Part shown: piece after piece, positions 1-7,721 of the stretch | Position numbering within the stretch: position 1 is the stretch's first letter | Layout: every line of letters begins with the position of its first letter | DNA from: Moraxellaceae bacterium | Lineage (GTDB): Bacteria; Pseudomonadota; Gammaproteobacteria; Pseudomonadales; Moraxellaceae | Reading direction: 5' to 3' | DNA length: 64,000 nt | NCBI GenBank assembly: GCA_030646295.1 | Contig: JAUSND010000016.1 | Coordinates: 124,001 to 188,000, forward strand | Notes under the pieces: generated by a model | Seen by the model: only the letters and a program-made list of their open reading frames with translations | Database searches by the model: none | Told to the model about the DNA's origin: nothing | Program-made: the position numbers and the translations under genes

Positions 1-179
1 ATGAACAGGGAGAACAGGGAGCCCACCATGCCGAAAACAAAGCACATGATGAGAAGGTTGCCCAGTTGCAGGGTGTTGCCGGCGCCGTGCGAAGAACCGA
101 CACCCAGAATGCTGAGCACAATACCGGCGACGACGATAATGGCAAGGTTGGTCAGCAGGAACAACGCGATGCGTAACAT
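1..179 (-). CDS. htpX: HtpX membrane zinc protease, N-terminal part (cut by window edge)
   Basis: Only the first 59 codons lie inside the window; the gene runs off the left end. The start is the ATG whose complement is at 177-179. The visible residues begin [17 protein letters not shown] and contain the paired hydrophobic segments of HtpX, closely matching the E. coli protein ([17 protein letters not shown]). HtpX is an inner-membrane metalloprotease of the heat-shock/envelope-stress response that degrades misfolded membrane proteins with FtsH. The catalytic HExxH motif would lie beyond the window. It stands alone, in the same direction as alaA, after a hairpin that may end alaA transcription. 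Confidence 0.9.
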   Translation of the reverse strand, partial: MLRIALFLLTNLAIIVVAGIVLSILGVGSSHGAGNTLQLGNLLIMCFVFGMVGSLFSLF

Positions 180-278
180 GGACTTCAATACTCCCTGGAT
201 TTGCTGTTTAAAGCGGTAAAAGTGAAATTAGGGCCGGCATGGCCCCATTTCAAGCAGACAATTGTGTATGGATGGTGA

Positions 279-302
279 ACAGGGCATCGGAGGATGCCCT
301 GT
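279..302 (-). terminator. Hairpin after alaA
   Basis: A perfect 10-bp inverted repeat (ACAGGGCATC / GATGCCCTGT) encloses a 4-nt loop just after the alaA stop. In the minus direction it is followed only by TT and not by a run of T, so it may be a weak intrinsic terminator between alaA and htpX. Confidence 0.5.
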
Positions 303-313
303 CTTGCTGGTGT

Positions 314-1768
314 TCAGGCGGTGCCGTGGCGCTGGCGATAGGCTTCCAGAAAGCGTGCCAGGCGGGTGATCGCTTCTTTCAGGTCTTCCTTGTTGGGCAG
401 GAAGACCACGCGGAAGTGGTCGGGCCTTGGCCAGTTGAAGCCGGTACCCTGCACCAGCAGTACCTTCTCGGCACGCAGCAGTTCCAGGATGAACTGCTGA
501 TCATCCGTAATCGGGTACACCTTCGGGTCCAGACGCGGGAACAGGTAAAGCGCACCCTCCGGTTTTACGCAGCTCACGCCAGGAATGGCATTGAGCATCT
601 CCACAGCGAGATTGCGCTGTTCATAGAGGCGTCCGCCCGGACGGATGAGGTCGTTGATGCTCTGGTATCCGCCCAGTGCCGTCTGGATGGCGTACTGGGC
701 CTGCACATTGGCACACAGGCGCATGGAGGCCAGCATGTCCAGGCCTTCTATATAGTCCCTGGCCATGGCCTTGTTGCCGCTGACCATCAGCCAGCCGGAG
801 CGGAAGCCGGCCACGCGATAGGACTTGGACAGGCCATTGAAGGTGATGCAGAGCAGATCCGGGGCGAGGGTGGCCAGGCAGGTGTGCTGGGCCTCGTCAT
901 ACAGGATCTTGTCGTAGATCTCGTCGGCAAACAGGATCAGGTTGTGCTTGCGGGCCAGGGCGACGATCTTTTCCAGCACGGGCTTCGGGTAGACCGCGCC
1001 GGTCGGGTTGTTGGGGTTGATGATCACAATGCCGCGGGTCTTCGGGGTGATCTTCTTCTCCATGTCCTCCAGATCGGGATACCAGTGATCCTCCTCGTTG
1101 CAGAGGTAATGTACCGGGGTACCACCGGACAGGGTGACGGCAGCGGTCCACAGTGGGTAGTCCGGGGCCGGGATCAGCATCTCGTCGCCGTTGTTGAGCA
1201 GGGCCTGCATGGCCATGACGATCAGCTCGGACACCCCGTTGCCGATATAGATGTCGCCGACTTCCACGCCGAACAGGTTCTTCTGCTGGTAGTACTGCAT
1301 GATGGCCTTGCGTGCAGCGAACAGGCCCTTGGACTCGCAATAGCCTATTGCGTTGGGCAGGTTGGCGATCACGTCCGCCAGGATTTCCTGGGGGGCCTCG
1401 AAGCCGAAGGGGGCCGGGTTGCCGATATTCAGCTTGATGATGCGGTGGCCCTGTTCCTCCATCGCGGTGGCTTCCTTGAGGACAGGACCGCGGATGTCGT
1501 AACAGACGTTCTTCAGCTTGGCAGACTTCGTGATTTCCATGGAATGCTCGCGCACTGGGGGTTTGGTGGGGGATGACTCAACCGGGTGTTGCAGGCGGTA
1601 GTCCGCCATGTCGGCCAGCAATTGATCGACCGTGGCCTGACGCGGACTGCGGCCCTTCTTCAGTTCGCCGACAAAATTCGGGTCCTTGCGGAACAGGGTG
1701 CCAAACTGGGTGGCACTGAGGTCCGGGTAGTCGGCGAGGAAGGTTTCGACGGATTCAAGCAGGGGCAT
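314..1768 (-). CDS. alaA: Alanine aminotransferase AlaA with N-terminal HTH-like extension
   Basis: Residues 77-484 align throughout with E. coli AlaA (glutamate-pyruvate aminotransferase, PLP type I fold): NVCYDIRGPVLKEA, NIGNPAPFGFEAP, IINPNNPTGAVY and FNGLSKSYRVAGFRSGW, where Lys315 is the PLP Schiff-base lysine. It makes alanine from pyruvate and glutamate. The 76 residues before the usual AlaA start (ATG at 1540) are odd. They stay in frame and contain LSATQFGTLFRKDPNFVGEL followed by a KKGRSPR stretch, the layout of a small lambda-repressor-like HTH seen as separate short proteins elsewhere. Neither start has a strong ribosome binding site. The enzyme call is secure; the role of the extension is unknown. 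Confidence 0.92.
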   Translation of the reverse strand: MPLLESVETFLADYPDLSATQFGTLFRKDPNFVGELKKGRSPRQATVDQLLADMADYRLQHPVESSPTKPPVREHSMEITKSAKLKNVCYDIRGPVLKEATAMEEQGHRIIKLNIGNPAPFGFEAPQEILADVIANLPNAIGYCESKGLFAARKAIMQYYQQKNLFGVEVGDIYIGNGVSELIVMAMQALLNNGDEMLIPAPDYPLWTAAVTLSGGTPVHYLCNEEDHWYPDLEDMEKKITPKTRGIVIINPNNPTGAVYPKPVLEKIVALARKHNLILFADEIYDKILYDEAQHTCLATLAPDLLCITFNGLSKSYRVAGFRSGWLMVSGNKAMARDYIEGLDMLASMRLCANVQAQYAIQTALGGYQSINDLIRPGGRLYEQRNLAVEMLNAIPGVSCVKPEGALYLFPRLDPKVYPITDDQQFILELLRAEKVLLVQGTGFNWPRPDHFRVVFLPNKEDLKEAITRLARFLEAYRQRHGTA

Positions 1769-1788
1769 GATGGCTTAAATTGTCCTGA

Positions 1789-1816
1789 ATAGGGTTTTAA
1801 ATAGGATATTCCCTAT
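1789..1816. promoter_or_regulatory. Repeated ATAGGR/CCCTAT half-sites upstream of alaA
   Basis: Three copies of an ATAGG-type half-site lie 20-48 bp before the alaA start: ATAGGG at 1789, ATAGGA at 1801 and the inverted CCCTAT at 1811. The second and third form an imperfect palindrome. The stretch is AT-rich and sits where an alaA promoter would be. Its use as an operator is inference. The rest of the 1769-2000 gap between divergent alaA and msrB shows nothing clear. Confidence 0.3.
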
Positions 1817-2000
1817 GGTGTTACTGTGTCCGGGTTTGTGCAAGTGGTGACATGGCGTATTTGTGTAACAGTTCGCCCGGGCCGGAATCTTTTCAGTGAG
1901 CCCCGGCTTTTGGCTTGTGAGACGGGCATGGCGCCCCCATCAGGGCTTTTCTGGCTGTATGAACTGGGCCGTATAAACGAGGCAGGACGCGGAGCGCATC

Positions 2001-2408
2001 ATGACCGACAAGATCAGCAAGACGGCAGCAGAGTGGCAGGCCGAGCTTAGCCCCGAGGAGTACCGGGTGTGCCGGGAGAAGGGGACGGAGCCTGCGTTTA
2101 CCGGCAAGTACTATGCCGAGCATCGCGACGGGGTGTACCGCTGCCGCTGCTGTGGCGAGCCGCTGTTCAGCTCGGTGGCCAAGTACGACTCCGGCTCGGG
2201 CTGGCCCAGCTTCTGGGCGCCGCTGCAGGATGGCGCGATTGACGAACATCGGGATGCCAGTCACGGCATGGTTCGTACCGAGATCCTTTGCCGGAAATGT
2301 GACGCCCATCTCGGGCATGTCTTCCCGGATGGTCCGCGACCGACCGGTTTGCGCTATTGCGTGAACTCCGCTTCGCTTATGCTCGACACCGACACCCCGG
2401 GCGAATGA
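2001..2408 (+). CDS. msrB: Peptide-methionine (R)-S-oxide reductase MsrB
   Basis: A 135-residue MsrB, the normal length. It reduces methionine-R-sulfoxide in oxidised proteins. Structural zinc cysteines are Cys48/Cys51 (YRCRCC) and Cys97/Cys100 ([12 protein letters not shown]); the catalytic cysteine is Cys120 in [10 protein letters not shown]. The family motif [12 protein letters not shown] is present. There is no MsrA fusion and no signal peptide, so it is cytoplasmic. It lies 48 bp upstream of a glutathione peroxidase in the same direction, which suggests a small oxidative-repair operon divergent from alaA. Confidence 0.96.
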   Translation: MTDKISKTAAEWQAELSPEEYRVCREKGTEPAFTGKYYAEHRDGVYRCRCCGEPLFSSVAKYDSGSGWPSFWAPLQDGAIDEHRDASHGMVRTEILCRKCDAHLGHVFPDGPRPTGLRYCVNSASLMLDTDTPGE

Positions 2409-2456
2409 TGATCCTTCTCATTCAGATCCCTTTTTAGTCATCAAGGAGAGAGGCCA

Positions 2457-2936
2457 ATGGCCAGTGTTTACGATTTCAGCGGCAAGACGATTACCGGCCA
2501 TGACAAGCCCATTGCCGACTACAAGGGTCAGGTGCTGCTGATTGTTAATACCGCCAGCAAGTGTGGTTTTACGCCCCAGTTCAAGGGGCTGGAAGCCGTC
2601 TATGAAAAGTACAAGGACAAGGGCTTGATGGTGCTGGGCTTTCCCTGCAACCAGTTCCTTAACCAGGATCCGGGCAGTGATGCCCAGATCAGCGAGTTTT
2701 GCGAGCTGAACTACGGTGTGACCTTTCCCATGTTCGCCAAGATTGATGTGAATGGTGATGATGCACACCCCCTGTTCAGGCACCTGACCAGCGCGGCTCC
2801 CGGTTTGCTGGGCAGCAAGGCAGTCAAGTGGAACTTCACCAAGTTCCTGGTGGATCGCAATGGCAAGGTGATCAGCCGTTATGCACCGGCCACCAAGCCG
2901 GAGGACATTGCAGCAGATATCGAGAGACTGCTCTGA
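2457..2936 (+). CDS. Glutathione peroxidase family thiol peroxidase
   Basis: A 159-residue non-seleno glutathione peroxidase. The peroxidatic Cys36 sits in NTASKCGFTPQ, with Gln70 and Trp125 (KWNFTKFLVD) completing the usual triad. The FPCNQF motif is followed by LNQDPG where most members have GGQEPG, a small variation. Cys64 and Cys82 are candidates for a resolving cysteine; members of this kind often use thioredoxin. A good ribosome binding site (AAGGAGAG) precedes the ATG. Its position after msrB supports a role in peroxide and lipid-peroxide defence. Confidence 0.94.
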   Translation: MASVYDFSGKTITGHDKPIADYKGQVLLIVNTASKCGFTPQFKGLEAVYEKYKDKGLMVLGFPCNQFLNQDPGSDAQISEFCELNYGVTFPMFAKIDVNGDDAHPLFRHLTSAAPGLLGSKAVKWNFTKFLVDRNGKVISRYAPATKPEDIAADIERLL

Positions 2937-3011
2937 CGCAGACTCTGCCGGCGCGCAGGACCTGGGCAGTAAACGGTTTCAGTGATTTTCTGAAATTTTT
3001 CAAGGGAATGC

Positions 3012-3040
3012 TTGACGACCTCCCGGCTGCTTAATAGAAT
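3012..3040 (+). promoter_or_regulatory. sigma70 promoter of the tRNA unit with GC-rich discriminator
   Basis: A TTGACG -35 box (3012-3017), a 17-bp spacer and a TAGAAT -10 box (3035-3040), then a GCGCGCC discriminator. The tRNA starts 17 bp after the -10. A GC-rich discriminator is the usual mark of stable-RNA promoters under stringent control. Confidence 0.8.
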
Positions 3041-3056
3041 GCGCGCCTCAGTTAAG

Positions 3057-3132
<76 letters not shown>

Positions 3133-3178
3133 ATTTTCTTGCGAAGTTTGCTTAACAGCAGATGGTGCAAAAAAAATT

Positions 3179-3253
<75 letters not shown>

Positions 3254-3264
3254 ATAGTGCAGAA

Positions 3265-3300
3265 AACCCGGTCATGAAAATGACCGGGTTTTTTGTTTTT
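3265..3300 (+). terminator. Intrinsic terminator of the tRNA unit
   Basis: An 11-bp perfect stem (AACCCGGTCAT / ATGACCGGGTT) with a GAAA loop, followed by TTTTGTTTTT. It begins 12 bp after tRNA-Glu and is a textbook rho-independent terminator. Confidence 0.92.
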
Positions 3301-3442
3301 GGCCTTCCCTGTCCTGCATTTTCAGCTTGCCCATCGGCACACAACATCCAATCATCAGGCTTTCCTGTCTGCCTGCGGCAATCCTCTTGTCAGGATCTCC
3401 ATGCAGGAACTCCTACAGGGTCACCACACAAGGACTGCCATC

Positions 3443-4507
3443 ATGATCAAGGCCATCGGTTACGCGGCAACATCCACCACTGCGCCACTTGCTCCCTTCT
3501 CGTTCGAGCGACGTGATCCCACGCCGCAGGATGTGCATATCGAGATCCTGTATTGCGGCGTGTGCCATTCGGACCTGCATCAGGTGAAAGGCGACTGGGG
3601 GAGAACCAGCTACCCCTGTGTGCCTGGTCATGAAATTGTCGGGCGTGTGGTGAGCGTTGGCAGCGCCGTGACAAAGTTCAAGGCGGGAGACATTGCGGCG
3701 GTGGGCTGCATGGTGGATTCGTGCCGCGTATGCCCGAGCTGTGCCGAGGGCGTGGAGCAGTATTGCGAGAAAGGCGCCACCTTTACCTACAACGCGCCGG
3801 ACAAGCATACCGGTGGAGTGACCTATGGTGGTTACGCCAACAGCATCGTTGTGGATGAGTCCTTTACCCTGAAAGTACCGGCGAACCTTGATCTGGCGGG
3901 GGCTGCACCGCTGCTGTGTGCCGGTATCACCACGTACTCACCGTTGCGCCACTGGAAGGTGGGGGCGGGACAGAAGGTGGCTGTGGTGGGCCTGGGTGGA
4001 CTGGGGCACATGGGCGTGAAGTTTGCCCGCGCCTTTGGCGCGCATGTGGTGGTGCTGACGACATCGGAAAAGAAAAAGGCTGATGCACTGGCGCTGGGTG
4101 CACACGAGGCAGTGCTGTCGACCAGCAAGGAAGAAATGAAGGCGCACCGCAACAGCTTTCATTTCATTCTGGATACGGTGTCGGCCCCGCATGATGTCAA
4201 TGCGCTGCTGGGCTTGCTCAAGCGTGATGGCACCTTGTGCCAGGTGGGCTTGCCGTCGGAACCGATCCCGGTGGGTGTGTTCAATCTGGTGGGCCAGCGC
4301 CGGCAGTTTGCAGGGTCTTCCATTGGCGGCATTGCCGAGACGCAGGAGATGCTGGATTTTTGCGGTCAGCACAACATTGTGTGCGACATTGAAAAAATCG
4401 ATATCCAGCAGGTCAACGAGGCATATGAGCGCCTGGTCAGAAGTGATGTGAAGTATCGCTTTGTGATTGACATGGCATCGCTGCAGAAAGAAGCCGGGGC
4501 GCGTTGA
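3443..4507 (+). CDS. yahK: YahK-like zinc-dependent alcohol dehydrogenase / aldehyde reductase
   Basis: A 354-residue medium-chain dehydrogenase of the cinnamyl-alcohol dehydrogenase type, very close to E. coli YahK (YCGVCHSDLHQV, YPCVPGHEIVGRVV, PLLCAGITTYSPLRHW). Catalytic zinc ligands are Cys41, His63 and Cys160; structural zinc Cys94, 97, 100 and 108; the Rossmann motif GLGGLGHMG is at 184-192. Such enzymes usually reduce aldehydes with NADPH. The ATG at 3443 was chosen over longer in-frame options because AGGA lies 8 nt upstream and homology starts there. Its TGA overlaps the start of the DUF692 gene (TGATG), so the two are translationally coupled. Confidence 0.9.
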   Translation: MIKAIGYAATSTTAPLAPFSFERRDPTPQDVHIEILYCGVCHSDLHQVKGDWGRTSYPCVPGHEIVGRVVSVGSAVTKFKAGDIAAVGCMVDSCRVCPSCAEGVEQYCEKGATFTYNAPDKHTGGVTYGGYANSIVVDESFTLKVPANLDLAGAAPLLCAGITTYSPLRHWKVGAGQKVAVVGLGGLGHMGVKFARAFGAHVVVLTTSEKKKADALALGAHEAVLSTSKEEMKAHRNSFHFILDTVSAPHDVNALLGLLKRDGTLCQVGLPSEPIPVGVFNLVGQRRQFAGSSIGGIAETQEMLDFCGQHNIVCDIEKIDIQQVNEAYERLVRSDVKYRFVIDMASLQKEAGAR

Positions 4508-5412
4508 TGTTTGAACAGTTACCCACACTGGGTGTTGGCGTCAGCCTGAGTCTTTCGTCAGAGCCTGACCCGGTGGCGCTGGTGCAGGAAACGGGTGGGC
4601 CGCGCTTTGTTGAATATGCCGGGCAGGCAGAAGTGGAACGTGTGTTGCCGGAGGTCGAGCGTATTCGTACAGCGGGTGTGCCGGTGCTGTTTCATCCGTC
4701 TTACATCAATTTTTGCGGCACGTTTCCGAATGCGCCGGCGTGGCTGGCTGAAACGGCAGCGCATATCCGGCAGGTAGGGTCGCCCTGGTTTGCGCAGGAC
4801 TGTGCCTACTGCTTCTGGCAGGAGGGTCACGGGTATTCCACGCAGCTGGGCTATTTTGTGCCGCCCATCCTGAATGAAGCCTCGCTGCAGCAATCCATTA
4901 TCCGTGTGCAGGAAGTTAAGACAGCCGTGCCGGTGACGGTGGCGATTGAACCGGCACCCATGACGTTTGCCGTGGGCACCATGCCGCTGTTCACGTTTTT
5001 CGGGCGGCTGGCGCGTGAAGCGGATTGCGCGCTGTTGCTGGACATGGGGCATCTGGTGTCATACGAAATGGCTAGCGGTCAGCGTGTGCTGGATGCCTTG
5101 CAGGATTTGCCGTGCGAGCGTGTGATTGAAGTGCACATAGCCGGGGGACGGCTGCGGCAAGGCGTGCAGGGGCCGGTGTATGTGGACATGCACGAGAGCC
5201 CGGTACTGGATGAGGTATGGCAGATGCTCGACGTGATGCTGCCCTTGCTGCCGAATGTGAAAGCGCTTTGCTATGAGTGCGAGGGCATGGATCACGATAC
5301 CGTGATGACGGTGCTGCAGCGCCTGCGCACGATGGTGCGTGAGCGCAGTGCCTGTGCCTCGCTGGTGGCCAGTCTGGATGATGCTGTGGCAGCAGTGGAG
5401 GCCGTGCAATGA
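4507..5412 (+). CDS. DUF692 / MNIO-like multinuclear iron oxidative enzyme, divergent
   Basis: A 301-residue TIM-barrel-type protein that I place in the DUF692 (MNIO) group, whose studied members (MbnB, TglH, ChrH, HvfB) use iron clusters to oxidise cysteines, mostly in ribosomal peptides. Visible signatures: GVGVSLSL at the start, FHPSYINF (His63), IEPAPMTF (Glu148), LLDMGHL (Asp179, His182), VIEVHIAGG (His210) and YVDMHESPVLDEVW (Asp227, His229). It is divergent: IEPAP replaces the usual ENVSS-like motif, and it is cysteine-rich, including CYECEG at 255-259. It overlaps both neighbours by ATG/TGA overlaps. No precursor peptide is visible nearby, so the substrate is unknown. Confidence 0.72.
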   Translation: MFEQLPTLGVGVSLSLSSEPDPVALVQETGGPRFVEYAGQAEVERVLPEVERIRTAGVPVLFHPSYINFCGTFPNAPAWLAETAAHIRQVGSPWFAQDCAYCFWQEGHGYSTQLGYFVPPILNEASLQQSIIRVQEVKTAVPVTVAIEPAPMTFAVGTMPLFTFFGRLAREADCALLLDMGHLVSYEMASGQRVLDALQDLPCERVIEVHIAGGRLRQGVQGPVYVDMHESPVLDEVWQMLDVMLPLLPNVKALCYECEGMDHDTVMTVLQRLRTMVRERSACASLVASLDDAVAAVEAVQ

Positions 5413-6326
5413 GTTTTGCCATGCAGGAGCAACTGCTGTTTGATCTGCTGTTTGATCGCGACTTGCGGGAGCGCTTTGGCAAGTCGCCGATGATGGCACT
5501 GGCAGGCTACGATCTGGACGAGAGTGAGCGGCAGGACTTTGCGGTTATCCGTCATGATGCACTGGAGCTGGATGCCACCATGCGGGTGGGGCTTGTCCTG
5601 TCGCAATTCTGTCGTGCCTTTCCGCTGACCTTCAGTATTGTTTCCTCACTGGACGGTGGTCTTGGGTTGCTGCGCAGCCTGATTGATACGCGGACCATGC
5701 GCATGCCACCTCTGGAACGCATGACGACTTTTGGTATTCGCCTGAAAGAAAAACTGTCCGGTATGGACGCTGGATCGGTCCGGGAAAAAGCGCTGGCGAT
5801 CAGCATTCTGGAGGCCGAGCTGGGGATGGCGTGGACCGGGGCAGCCCTCAAGTCAGAGGTGCTGAAAGGCAATGCGGTTTTGCCAGGCCAGGTTGCGCTG
5901 GCACCCGACTGGCTGACGCGTTCTGTTGGACTGGCGCCTTTTGTGAGTGCAGCCATTATTCCGGACTCGTACCAGCACCTGAAAACGGCACTGTGCCCGC
6001 ACATGGGCGCAGAGTTGTGGCGGCACCTTAACCGGACGCCGTTAACGCAGGCACAGCGCCAGCAGGTGCTGCAGCTGAATAATCCTCGCATTCTGGTGGC
6101 GCGCGCCGAGGTGTGTCATGTGTCGCGCTGCGAACCGACCGTTGAACACCGCACCGTTGAATTGTCGGAGGGCTTTGCACCATTGTTGCAGCATGTAGAC
6201 GGGGCTGGCAGTGTAAGTGACATATTGATGCAGCTGGGCGTGGCGGGCGCACCGGAATCGTTGATGGCTGGTGTGCAGGCGGGGTTTCGGCAGTTGCTGG
6301 ATAACGGCATGCTGACGCAGGGTTGA
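5409..6326 (+). CDS. Partner of DUF692 enzyme; leader-like N-terminus and winged-helix-like C-terminus, function unknown
   Basis: A 305-residue protein whose ATG overlaps the TGA of the DUF692 gene (ATGA), so the two are surely made together. I do not recognise it as a whole. Residues 5-47 (LLFDLLFDRDLRERF, then YDLDESERQDFAVI) resemble the LigA-like/NHLP-type helical fold used as leader in several RiPP precursors. Residues about 228-305 (beta-rich start, then LLQHVDGAGSVSDILMQLG and FRQLLDNGMLTQ) have the order of a PqqD/RRE-like or winged-helix domain. The middle is helical. MbnB and TglH also need coupled partners (MbnC, TglI) that recognise the peptide; an analogous role is inference. No signal peptide. 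Confidence 0.6.
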   Translation: MSFAMQEQLLFDLLFDRDLRERFGKSPMMALAGYDLDESERQDFAVIRHDALELDATMRVGLVLSQFCRAFPLTFSIVSSLDGGLGLLRSLIDTRTMRMPPLERMTTFGIRLKEKLSGMDAGSVREKALAISILEAELGMAWTGAALKSEVLKGNAVLPGQVALAPDWLTRSVGLAPFVSAAIIPDSYQHLKTALCPHMGAELWRHLNRTPLTQAQRQQVLQLNNPRILVARAEVCHVSRCEPTVEHRTVELSEGFAPLLQHVDGAGSVSDILMQLGVAGAPESLMAGVQAGFRQLLDNGMLTQG

Positions 6327-6328
6327 TC

Positions 6329-6673
6329 ATGCGGCCATCTCGATCCGGTCATGACGGGTTTGTACAGCTTGTCCTTGAGCAGATGGCAGGCTTTGGTGTA
6401 CCACGTGTGCGCCGCATGTTTGGTGGCTATGGCCTGTACCGTGATGACCTGATGTTTGCAATTATCCTGCAGGAAAAGCTGTACCTGAAAGCCGATGCCG
6501 TGAACGTTGCCAGGTTTGAACAGGCCGGGTTGGAGCCCTTTACCTATGCATCAAAGGGCAAGCTGGTCACGCTGCGGTATTACGAAGCACCGCCTGAAGT
6601 GTATGAAGACCAGGATGACATGCAGCAGTGGGCACGCAGTGCCTTTGAGGCGGCCCTGAGGGCTAGAAAGTAA
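6329..6673 (+). CDS. TfoX N-terminal domain protein
   Basis: A 114-residue protein matching the TfoX_N fold: a GFVQLVLEQMAGFG helix, RRMFGGYGLYRDDLMFAII, LYLKADAVNVARFEQAG and PFTYASKGK...VTLRYYEAPPEVYED. TfoX (Sxy) activates competence genes with CRP, but single-domain TfoX_N proteins are common and uncharacterised, so no competence role should be assumed. A TTG at 6323 could also start it; I use the ATG at 6329. It begins 3 bp after the DUF692 partner gene and could be the fourth gene of that operon. Confidence 0.85.
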   Translation: MRPSRSGHDGFVQLVLEQMAGFGVPRVRRMFGGYGLYRDDLMFAIILQEKLYLKADAVNVARFEQAGLEPFTYASKGKLVTLRYYEAPPEVYEDQDDMQQWARSAFEAALRARK

Positions 6674-6707
6674 TATTTATTCTGTTGGCGTGTGAGGGGA
6701 GATGGTC

Positions 6708-7094
6708 ATGGTGGCGTATGTGGTCAGGCTGGGAACACCACGTCGGGATGGCGAGGGACTGCGCATCGGCACGGTGCGCCGCCCGCCCCGGGGGGTGCCG
6801 AAGACCGATTTTGCCTCGCATGACTGGTATGATGTCTGGTACCCGAATCTGGCGCCGAGTGCGGAGCTAATGAAGCAGGGGCAGGCGGTTGCCACTCCGG
6901 AGGAGTGGCGGGTATTTACACGGAAATATCGTGCTGAAATGGCCACTCCGGAATGTGCACGCACGATTGATCTGCTGGCTGCGCTATCACATCAGGCCAG
7001 TTTCTCGGTGGGCTGCTATTGCGAGGATGAGGCACGTTGCCATCGATCGCTGCTGCGGGAGTTACTGGTAGAGAGGGGCGCCAGCATCGAATAG
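6708..7094 (+). CDS. DUF488 family protein
   Basis: A 128-residue DUF488 protein: VRLGTPRRDGEGLRIGTVRRPPRG, YDVWYPNLAPS, and a C-terminal SVGCYCEDEARCHRSLLRELL with the Cys/His pattern typical of the family. Function is not established; the CxC...CHR pattern suggests metal or thiol chemistry. The ATG at 6708 is preferred to 6702 because GAGGGGA ends at 6700, giving normal spacing. It follows the TfoX-N gene by 34 bp in the same direction. Confidence 0.85.
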   Translation: MVAYVVRLGTPRRDGEGLRIGTVRRPPRGVPKTDFASHDWYDVWYPNLAPSAELMKQGQAVATPEEWRVFTRKYRAEMATPECARTIDLLAALSHQASFSVGCYCEDEARCHRSLLRELLVERGASIE

Positions 7095-7147
7095 TCATGC
7101 CTGCTCATGTTGGGCAGGCATCACGGCACTTTTTGAACTGATTTCTT

Positions 7148-7570
7148 ATGAATGCAGATGACCTGATTGCCCTTAATGAACTGGAGACCGTGCTGGCGGC
7201 GGTCCGGGCTGGTGACGCCGTTGTGTCGTCGTTCATGGATGCCATTGTTGCCAGCGATATCTTTGTGTTGCTCGACAAGGACCTGGGTCCGGAAGGGAAG
7301 TGGGATGACTCCGCCTCTCCACTGGTGCTGAATAATCACGAGGGTACCCCTGTGATTGCGATGTTTACCGCACCGGAACGTGCCATTGCCATGGCCAGCC
7401 AGTTTCCGGCATTCGGTTACGGGCTGATTATCCGGTTTGCCTGGGTGCTGGCGCGGATGAGCCCGGGTGTTGGCATTGTGCTTAATCCGGGTACGCTGTT
7501 CGGTATGGAGATACCACCTGCGGCGGTGCAGGGCCTGCAGGGTGATCTGTTGTCTGCTGCAAGGCATTGA
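7148..7570 (+). CDS. SseB-like N-terminal domain protein, hypothetical
   Basis: A 140-residue soluble protein without signal peptide. NELETVLAAVRAG near the start, VFVLLDKD-type strand (IFVLLDKDLGPEGKW), TPVIAMFTAPERAIA and YGLIIRFAWVLARM followed by GIVLNPG fit the SseB N-terminal domain, in which a small protein displays a value/range fold similar to enhanced-serine-sensitivity protein SseB. The biochemical role is unknown. It lies 53 bp after the DUF488 gene. Confidence 0.65.
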   Translation: MNADDLIALNELETVLAAVRAGDAVVSSFMDAIVASDIFVLLDKDLGPEGKWDDSASPLVLNNHEGTPVIAMFTAPERAIAMASQFPAFGYGLIIRFAWVLARMSPGVGIVLNPGTLFGMEIPPAAVQGLQGDLLSAARH

Positions 7571-7721
7571 CGGGCTGCAGGGTCTTGCACCTGACCTGTT
7601 CGGCCAACACCAATATCCTCTTTTCGCGATACGCTTTGTGCATCTTCCGGCGTGAAGGTGGGGCTCCGCTTTTGTCTGGCGTTAGTCTTCCGCAAGCCGG
7701 TTCTGTTGATGAGGTATTGCT

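Noticed and set aside
239-1576. 445-codon open frame on the plus strand opposite alaA
   Set aside because: Shadow of a well-supported aminotransferase; no ribosome binding site or family motif.
3293-3442. 50-codon N-terminal extension of the alcohol dehydrogenase
   Set aside because: Overlaps the tRNA terminator and has no similarity to the family; the ATG at 3443 has a ribosome binding site.
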